Assembly (NCBI GenBank): GCA_028292565.1
Contig: JAQGMD010000009.1
Coordinates: forward strand, 1-12,035
DNA from: Burkholderia sp.
GTDB lineage: Bacteria > Pseudomonadota > Gammaproteobacteria > Burkholderiales > Burkholderiaceae
Direction: 5' to 3'
DNA: 12,035 bases
Positions within the stretch are counted from its first letter, which is position 1, and each line of letters starts with the position of its first letter. The notes below the pieces were generated by a model. That model saw nothing but the letters and a program-made list of their open reading frames with translations. It did not search any database and had not been told where the DNA came from. Positions 7,495 through 12,035 of this stretch are shown piece after piece. Position numbers and translations under genes: made by a program.

Positions 7495-8892
7495 ATGTGC
7501 ACATCCACAGCAGGCGCCAGCATCGAGACACTGAAAGAGTATTCGGCGCAAATCGAAAAACTCGCACGGGAGTTGGGGCTGGATTACTATCCGGTCGATT
7601 TCGAGGTGGTGCCGAATAACTTCATGATGGAAATCGCGGTATACGGTTTGCCGGTCCGCATGCATCACTGGTCGTTCGGCGTGCGTTACATCCATCAATT
7701 GATACGGCAAGGCATGGGGCATTCACGCATATTCGAGGTGATGTTTCCGGGCGACCCCTGCCACGCCTACCTTGTCAACAACAATACCCTGCCGGAGAAT
7801 ACGCTCGTCACCGCACACGTGCTTGGCCACGCCGATTTTGCAAAGAACAACCACCTGTTCGCGCAATTCATGAAAATGGCCGGCGGCCATATACTCGAGC
7901 AGGCTGCTGCGCGCGCACACCGTATTGAAACGGCGATTGAAGATTTCGGACAGGAGCGGGTTGAAGCGGTACTCGATGCGGCGCTGGCGCTGGAAGCGCA
8001 CATCGACACCAATCGGGAGTTGCACCGGTCGTTGTATCCGACAGAGGTCCCAAAAAATGAACCGGAACCGGAGCTGGATGCATTTCATAAGCGCTATCGG
8101 AACCTGCCCGGTGAAAAGCACACTCACGAAGCGGTCGTGCATAACAAGCGGGTCTCCATTCCGCCGCAACCGGAGTACGACCTGCTCTGGTTTATCGCGC
8201 ACTATGCGCCTGAGCTGGAAGGCTGGGAGCGCGACATCTTCCTGGCCGTGCGCGAAGAGTCGTTCTATTTCTATCCGGTGTTCGCCTGCCAGATCATGAA
8301 CGAAGGCTGGGCCTCGTATTGGCACGCGCGTCTGCTGCGTGAAGCAGACTTCCTGCCGCATGACCTGTATCTGTCTGCAATCAAGGCGCATTCCGATGTG
8401 GTGCGCCCCTACGCGGCCGAGCGGCAACTGGCGCTTGCCGTGAATCCGTATCACCTCGGCTTCTCGATATGGGAAGACATCATCGAAAAATATGGCATGG
8501 AGCGAGCCCGCCAGATCTGCAAGGAAGAAGATGACTTCGGCTTTATCCGAAATTACCTGACCCGCGAATTGGTCGAGAAGCTCGAACTCTTCGTCTATGA
8601 GGCGCGTGACGATGGCGACATACGGATCGCGGAAAACGATATCCATGCAGTACATGAGGCCATACTTGCGCCAAAATTTAATTATGGCGCGCCGCGTGTG
8701 GCGGCAAATCATCTGCATGTCGACGGCAGCCTGCAACTGGTACATGACCATCAGAGTGACGGGCGCGGCGTCGACCTGGCCCGGGCGGAACGTGTGCTGG
8801 AATATATCGGGCGGATATGGCGCCGGCCGGTTACGCTGCATACCGTGGGCGAGCGTGGCGAGGCACGCGTGGTGACCAGCAAGCGGATGTGA
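7495..8892 (+). CDS. spoVR: SpoVR / YcgB family protein
   Basis: A 465-residue protein of the SpoVR family, a little shorter than E. coli YcgB (about 510). Visible family blocks are YPVDFEVVP (32-40), HHWSFG (57-62), PGDPCHAYLVNNN (85-97), HVLGHADFAKNN (108-119) and N-E-G-W-A-S-Y-W-H (269-277). These His-rich conserved motifs suggest a metal-dependent enzyme core, but no biochemical activity is established. In Bacillus, SpoVR affects spore cortex formation; in proteobacteria it is a stationary-phase protein co-conserved with PrkA and YeaH. The start at 7495 is supported by GAGGAAG five bases upstream, and only 11 bases separate it from the preceding stop, so it is the third gene of the operon. 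In E. coli ycgB is unlinked from yeaGH; the contiguous trio here is the more informative arrangement. A perfect inverted repeat follows 45 bases after the stop. Confidence 0.93.
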   Translation: MCTSTAGASIETLKEYSAQIEKLARELGLDYYPVDFEVVPNNFMMEIAVYGLPVRMHHWSFGVRYIHQLIRQGMGHSRIFEVMFPGDPCHAYLVNNNTLPENTLVTAHVLGHADFAKNNHLFAQFMKMAGGHILEQAAARAHRIETAIEDFGQERVEAVLDAALALEAHIDTNRELHRSLYPTEVPKNEPEPELDAFHKRYRNLPGEKHTHEAVVHNKRVSIPPQPEYDLLWFIAHYAPELEGWERDIFLAVREESFYFYPVFACQIMNEGWASYWHARLLREADFLPHDLYLSAIKAHSDVVRPYAAERQLALAVNPYHLGFSIWEDIIEKYGMERARQICKEEDDFGFIRNYLTRELVEKLELFVYEARDDGDIRIAENDIHAVHEAILAPKFNYGAPRVAANHLHVDGSLQLVHDHQSDGRGVDLARAERVLEYIGRIWRRPVTLHTVGERGEARVVTSKRM

Positions 8893-8937
8893 TGGCAAGA
8901 AGCAACGACCCGCCCCCACCTTCGGCAGGTCGTCATC

Positions 8938-8971
8938 TTCGTAACTGACTAATCCCTCAGTCAGTTACGAA
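8938..8971. repeat. Perfect 13-bp inverted repeat between convergent genes
   Basis: TTCGTAACTGACT (8938-8950) and its exact reverse complement (8959-8971) are separated by an 8-base loop, AATCCCTC. It lies between spoVR and the convergent micro-protein gene, whose last codons and stop (8961-8963) fall inside the right arm. Neither strand has a U-run after it and the stem is not GC-rich, so it is not a classical intrinsic terminator. It could be a bidirectional 3'-end hairpin, an mRNA stabiliser or a protein-binding palindrome. Confidence 0.65.
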
Positions 8972-9089
8972 ATGGCGTAAACGGGAAATGTGGCAGCTCT
9001 GCGCCGCTGAACACCGCCACCAGCAAATAAATGCAGATGAGTGCATAGAGGTCACCCAGGAGCATTGCCAGGACAAAATGTTTTTTCAT
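8961..9089 (-). CDS. Putative 42-residue single-pass membrane micro-protein
   Basis: A short frame with ATG at 9087-9089 and TGA at 8961-8963. It begins MKKHF, then has a hydrophobic segment (about residues 5-29, LAMLLGDLYALICIYLLVAV) interrupted only by one Gly-Asp, and ends in a short Pro/Phe/Arg-rich tail. This is the shape of a one-pass inner-membrane micro-protein with a basic cytoplasmic N-terminus. GGAGAGG lies upstream with a longish spacing (11 bases after AGAGG), next to a small CCGGA/TCCGG hairpin (9106-9118). Codons are GC-ending like the neighbours. It is convergent with spoVR and co-directional with serA, whose stop is 127 bases upstream, so a serA transcript could read into it. 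Similarity to a known family was not recognised. It could be non-coding by chance, but the lysine start, hydrophobic core and ribosome site argue for a gene. Confidence 0.55.
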   Translation of the reverse strand: MKKHFVLAMLLGDLYALICIYLLVAVFSGAELPHFPFTPFRN

Positions 9090-9148
9090 GGTAGTAGCGG
9101 CCTCTCCGGACGATCCGGCGCTTTGCTATCGAACCGTTAGGAAAAGAA

Positions 9149-9176
9149 AGCATAGCTCGGCTGCCAGATAAGTAAA
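9149..9176 (-). promoter_or_regulatory. Possible promoter of the micro-protein gene
   Basis: On the minus strand TTTACT (9171-9176), a 16-base spacer and TATGCT (9149-9154) form a moderate -35/-10 pair (four of six each). The -10 context GCTATGCTTT also resembles a sigma-S -10. The start of transcription would be near 9142, some 50 bases before the ATG. Confidence 0.3.
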
Positions 9177-9216
9177 TGCCTCGAATGCAATCCTCGTGCC
9201 AATCGCTCAGGTTTCG

Positions 9217-10416
9217 TTACACGAGACTACACCGGATCGTCGCCGGTTCGTTACACAGCTTCTGCAACAGTTCTTTCGAAATTTCCGCATCGACGTCTGT
9301 GATCACATAGCCGATTGCGCCGCTAGTTTGCAGGTGCTGCGCAACGATGTTCAGGCCCGCTTCGGCAAAATCCGCATTCATACGCGCGATGACGCCGGGC
9401 ACGTTTCGATGCACATTGAGGACACGGCTCCGGGTATTCTTTTCCACATGAGAAATCTCCGGGAAATTGACCGCCCCGCGGGTGGTGCCCGCCTTCAGAA
9501 AGCGCGTCATCTTGTCCGCCACTTCGCGCCCGATGTTTTCCTGCGCCTCTTCGGTGCTGCCGCCGATATGCGGCGTGAGAATGACATTATCGAGCCCGCG
9601 TAGCGGTGATATGAACTCTTCCTTCTCATTGCGCGGCTCGACGGGAAACACATCCAGGGCTGCGCCACCGAGGCGCTTCTCGACCAACGCATCGTGGAGG
9701 GCATTGATATCCACGACGCCGCCGCGTGATGCATTGATCAGTATCGCGGACGACTTCATCAGCGCAAGCCGCTCACGGGTAATCAGGTTCTCCGTCACGC
9801 TGCCGCCGGGAACGTGCAATGTGACGACGTCGGCGATTTTCAGGAGATCTTCAAGGGTTTCAGCTGCCTTTGCGTTCCCAAGAGGGAGCTTGCGCTCGAT
9901 GTCGTAGTAATGGACCTGCATGCCCACGCTTTCGGCGAGGATGCCGACCTGCGCGCCGATATTGCCGTATCCCACAATGCCGAGGATCTTGCCACGCGTT
10001 TCAAAGGAGCCCTGCGCGGCCTTCTCCCATTTACCGCGATGGGTAAGCGCGTTTTTCTCGGGGATGCGCCGCAGCAACAGAATCGTCTGCCCAATCACCA
10101 ATTCTGCAACCGAACGTGTATTCGAGAACGGCGCATTGAAAACCGGGATACCAACCGCCGCCGCAGCTGTCAAATCTACCTGGTTGGTGCCTATACAGAA
10201 GCAGCCGATGGCGCGCAGCCCGGAGACCGAGTTCAGTACCTCCGCGGTAATGCGGCTCTGGGAGCGGATGCCCACCACATCGGCGTCGGCCAGCGCGTCG
10301 ATCAGGTCATTGCCGGTCAAAGCGGTCGGCAGCTGGACAATTTCGGCAAACCCTTCGTTTCTGAAATGTTCGACTGCACTTGCATGAATCTTTTCAAGCA
10401 GGACGATTTTTGCCAT
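9217..10416 (-). CDS. serA: D-3-phosphoglycerate dehydrogenase
   Basis: A 399-residue enzyme that oxidises 3-phosphoglycerate to 3-phosphohydroxypyruvate with NAD, the first step of serine biosynthesis in the cytosol. It tracks E. coli SerA closely: IGCFCIGTNQVDL (70-82), PVFNAPFSNTRSVAELVIG (91-109), Rossmann G149-Y-G-N-I-G154 with D172 for NAD, and catalytic R231 (INASRGGVVD), E260 and H283 (TPHIGGST). Residues about 331-399 form the C-terminal ACT domain, the site of serine feedback inhibition in the E. coli enzyme, so this is the short ACT-only type without the ASB domain. AGGA lies seven bases upstream of the ATG. It is divergent from fpr with a 63-base shared promoter region. Burkholderiales often carry more than one SerA-like protein, so it may not be the only copy. 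Confidence 0.95.
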   Translation of the reverse strand: MAKIVLLEKIHASAVEHFRNEGFAEIVQLPTALTGNDLIDALADADVVGIRSQSRITAEVLNSVSGLRAIGCFCIGTNQVDLTAAAAVGIPVFNAPFSNTRSVAELVIGQTILLLRRIPEKNALTHRGKWEKAAQGSFETRGKILGIVGYGNIGAQVGILAESVGMQVHYYDIERKLPLGNAKAAETLEDLLKIADVVTLHVPGGSVTENLITRERLALMKSSAILINASRGGVVDINALHDALVEKRLGGAALDVFPVEPRNEKEEFISPLRGLDNVILTPHIGGSTEEAQENIGREVADKMTRFLKAGTTRGAVNFPEISHVEKNTRSRVLNVHRNVPGVIARMNADFAEAGLNIVAQHLQTSGAIGYVITDVDAEISKELLQKLCNEPATIRCSLV

Positions 10417-10444
10417 TACCCTATCCTCGTTTAAACAATCAATT

Positions 10445-10451
10445 AGTATAG
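10445..10451 (-). promoter_or_regulatory. Probable -10 element of serA
   Basis: On the minus strand CTATACT occupies 10451-10445, preceded by G. The predicted transcription start is near 10438, leaving a leader of about 22 bases containing the AGGA ribosome site. No strong -35 is visible. The C before TATACT again fits sigma-S, but sigma-70 recognition is equally possible for a biosynthetic gene. Confidence 0.45.
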
Positions 10452-10479
10452 CTTCATCGTTAACTTATTAGTGTGCCCC

Positions 10480-11283
10480 ATGAATGCCGATACGCCGGCT
10501 GTTGCGAGAGCCAAACTGAAAGCCACGCGGGAAACCGTAACCGTACTGCACCGGTGGACCGGGAACGCGTTTACGTTTACGACCACAAAACCCCCCGGGT
10601 ATTCCTTTACCGCGGGCCAATATGCGCGTCTCGGGCTGGCGGATGATGGGGACATCATCTGGCGCGCCTACTCGATGACCTCGGCGCCATCGGACGAATT
10701 TCTCGAGTTCTACGGCATCCTCGTCCCGAATGGACTTTTCACCGGCCAACTGAAACAGATCAAACCGGGCGACCCGATCTGGATCGAGAAACAGAATCAT
10801 GGATTCATGACGCCGGACCGGTTTACCGACGGAGAAGACTTGTGGATGCTCGCCACCGGCACCGGCGTGGGGCCGTATATTTCGATGCTGCGCGACCCGT
10901 ATGTATGGGGAAAATTCCGCAGGCTGATCCTCGTGCACGGCGTACGCCACGCCAATGAGTTTGCCTATCGGGAGGATCTGGAACAGCTCGAACAACAACC
11001 TCCCGCTTCGGTGGCCTCCCCTGCGAGTCTGCAAGTCATCCAGGCGACCACCCGTGAACCCGCGACGCAACCGGGACAGCTGCACGGACGGATCACAGCC
11101 TTGCTCGACAGCGGAGCGCTCGAAGAAGCCGCCGGGGTAGCAATCAACGAGCAAACGTCGCGCATCATGTTGTGTGGGAACCCGGACATGATTGAAGATA
11201 CGCGGAAAGTCCTGCACGGAAGAGGCTTGAAACCGGTCCGTCGCCTGACGCCAGGGCAGTTCGTCACGGAAAATTACTGGTAA
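10480..11283 (+). CDS. fpr: Ferredoxin/flavodoxin-NADP(+) reductase, bacterial subclass
   Basis: A 267-residue FAD enzyme that exchanges electrons between NADPH and ferredoxin or flavodoxin, supporting redox balance and iron-sulfur repair. The FAD-binding barrel includes FTAGQYARLGL (43-53) and RAYSMTSAP (62-70). The NADP domain has ATGTGVGPYISML (125-137), LVHGVRHANEFAY (151-163) and LCGNPDM (231-237). The C-terminus ENYW ends in an aromatic residue, like E. coli Fpr (HYW), though longer by about 20 residues because of an Ala/Pro/Gln-rich insert near 170-200. The ATG at 10480 is used; a GTG at 10471 is in frame. Neither has a recognisable Shine-Dalgarno, so translation may be leaderless or weak. 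It is divergent from serA. A short N-terminal extension (about 15 residues) precedes the conserved barrel. Confidence 0.93.
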   Translation: MNADTPAVARAKLKATRETVTVLHRWTGNAFTFTTTKPPGYSFTAGQYARLGLADDGDIIWRAYSMTSAPSDEFLEFYGILVPNGLFTGQLKQIKPGDPIWIEKQNHGFMTPDRFTDGEDLWMLATGTGVGPYISMLRDPYVWGKFRRLILVHGVRHANEFAYREDLEQLEQQPPASVASPASLQVIQATTREPATQPGQLHGRITALLDSGALEEAAGVAINEQTSRIMLCGNPDMIEDTRKVLHGRGLKPVRRLTPGQFVTENYW

Positions 11284-11359
11284 TCCGTTTCGTTAATTCA
11301 TTCCGTTTTTGTCCTTGCCCCGCTAGAAAGTATCTGCCGCACGGAAGCCCGGAACTAAA

Positions 11360-11376
11360 CGTGGCCAATTGCCACG
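11360..11376. repeat. Hairpin in the fpr / hydroxyacyl-CoA dehydrogenase intergenic gap
   Basis: CGTGGC and GCCACG form a perfect 6-bp stem around CAATT. It lies 77 bases after fpr. On the minus strand it is followed by TTT only, so terminator strength is doubtful on either strand. Confidence 0.4.
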
Positions 11377-11483
11377 CATGGTTTGTGGTTCGCCGCTGGA
11401 ACCGCGCATGGAACTGAGACTGCATGAATTGAAATCGGCGCCAAACCCCGGAGCTGACTGACCCGTAACCGGAAGAGCGGATT

Positions 11484-11508
11484 CAGCCCGGCATCGCTGC
11501 GCGGGCTG
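11484..11508. terminator. GC-rich stem-loop after the hydroxyacyl-CoA dehydrogenase gene
   Basis: CAGCCCG (11484-11490) and CGGGCTG (11502-11508) pair perfectly across an 11-base loop. The element begins 19 bases beyond the stop of the minus-strand gene, the expected place for a 3' end. It lacks a U-run, so it may be a weak or Rho-assisted terminator. Confidence 0.4.
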
Positions 11509-11527
11509 TTCCGGGACGCAAAACCGA

Positions 11528-12035
11528 TCAGGTAAAAGTCTTCCCTTCCGCCGCCAGTTTCGCCAGCAGCGGCGCCGGCTTCCACGCATCGCCATGGCGG
11601 CCTTTGGCGTACTTCTCCATCGCCATGACGACATTCGGCAGGCCTACGGTGTCCGCATAGAACATCGGGCCGCCGCGGAACAGCGGGAAGCCATAACCGG
11701 TCAGGTAGACCATGTCGATATCCGAAGCGCGCATCGCGATCCCCTCTTCCAGGATCTTTGCGCCTTCATTCACCAGCGCATACACCAGGCGCTCGACGAT
11801 CTCCTGGTCGCTGATCTTGCGGCGCTCGATATTGAGATCGGCCGAGTGCTTGACGATCATGTCGTTGACGATCTGCGACGGGTATGGCTTGCGGTCGCCC
11901 GCCTTGTAGTCATACCATCCTGAGCCGGTCTTCTGGCCGAAGCGGCCCATTTCGCACAGCAGGTCGGCCGTCTTCGAATAGCTGATTTCCGGTTTTTCAA
12001 CGTAACGGCGCTTGCGGATATACCAGCCAATGTCA
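11528..12035 (-). CDS. 3-hydroxyacyl-CoA dehydrogenase (FadB/FadJ type), C-terminal part
   Basis: The frame runs open from the window edge (first full codon at 12034-12032, reading D-I-G-W-Y-I-R) to TGA at 11530-11528, giving about 169 residues. An ATG at 11950 lies inside conserved sequence and is not the start. Segments such as LLCEMGRFGQKTGSGWYDY and IVERLVYALVNEGAKILEEG, then VYLTGYGFPLFRGGPMFYAD, belong to the C-terminal helical domains of the fused enoyl-CoA hydratase/3-hydroxyacyl-CoA dehydrogenase enzymes (about 700 residues) of fatty-acid beta-oxidation. Those domains shape the substrate pocket and dimer interface; the NAD-binding and hydratase parts would lie outside the window. FadB and FadJ cannot be told apart from this tail, so no symbol is given. 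It converges with fpr over a 244-base gap holding two hairpins. Confidence 0.88.
   Translation of the reverse strand, partial: DIGWYIRKRRYVEKPEISYSKTADLLCEMGRFGQKTGSGWYDYKAGDRKPYPSQIVNDMIVKHSADLNIERRKISDQEIVERLVYALVNEGAKILEEGIAMRASDIDMVYLTGYGFPLFRGGPMFYADTVGLPNVVMAMEKYAKGRHGDAWKPAPLLAKLAAEGKTFT

Noticed and set aside
7723..8919. 398-codon open frame antisense to spoVR
   Set aside because: It mirrors a highly conserved gene, has no recognisable motif, and arises from the codon bias of the sense strand.
3061..9256. A window-wide regulon based on CGTAAC/GTTACG motifs
   Set aside because: Single copies also occur inside coding genes at a rate that chance could explain; only the cluster at 3061-3096 was kept.

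Overview
The window looks like chromosomal DNA of a betaproteobacterium, probably Burkholderiales and perhaps near Oxalobacteraceae. That is inferred from the flavour of the proteins (E. coli-type SerA with an ACT domain, subclass-I ferredoxin-NADP reductase, FadB/FadJ-type beta-oxidation enzyme, KfrA-like protein) and from moderately GC-rich coding sequence. No tRNA, rRNA, CRISPR array, insertion sequence or prophage gene was recognised.

Layout. Positions 1-170 are the C-terminal tail of a slipin (SPFH/band 7) gene. Next is a small exported Ser/Gly-rich protein on the minus strand (276-707). A thioredoxin-reductase-like flavoprotein diverges from it (940-1860). A stand-alone Lon-type AAA+ ATPase without a protease domain follows on the minus strand (1916-2869). 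A KfrA-like coiled-coil DNA-binding protein (3133-4041) has repeated CGTAAC-type motifs upstream. The centre is a three-gene plus-strand operon: prkA (4312-6261), a DUF444/YeaH-type vWA protein (6326-7483) and spoVR/ycgB (7495-8892). A near-perfect sigma-S-type extended -10 lies just upstream of it. A perfect 13-bp inverted repeat lies between spoVR and a convergent 42-residue membrane micro-protein gene (8961-9089, minus). Then come serA (9217-10416, minus), fpr (10480-11283, plus, divergent from serA with no visible Shine-Dalgarno) and the C-terminal part of a 3-hydroxyacyl-CoA dehydrogenase (11528 to the window edge, minus).

How it fits together. The prkA-yeaH-spoVR set is a widely conserved trio. 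It is linked to general stress, starvation and stationary phase in non-sporulating proteobacteria, and its homologues act in sporulation in Bacillus. The promoter sequence fits RpoS control here. Around it are genes with plausible stress or redox roles (slipin, flavoprotein with a CPIC dithiol, Lon-like ATPase, Fpr) and housekeeping metabolism (SerA, FadB-like). The least described items are the flavoprotein without an NADPH (HRR) signature, the protease-less Lon-type ATPase, the unannotated micro-protein whose stop codon lies inside a palindrome, and a possible Cys/His metal site in PrkA.
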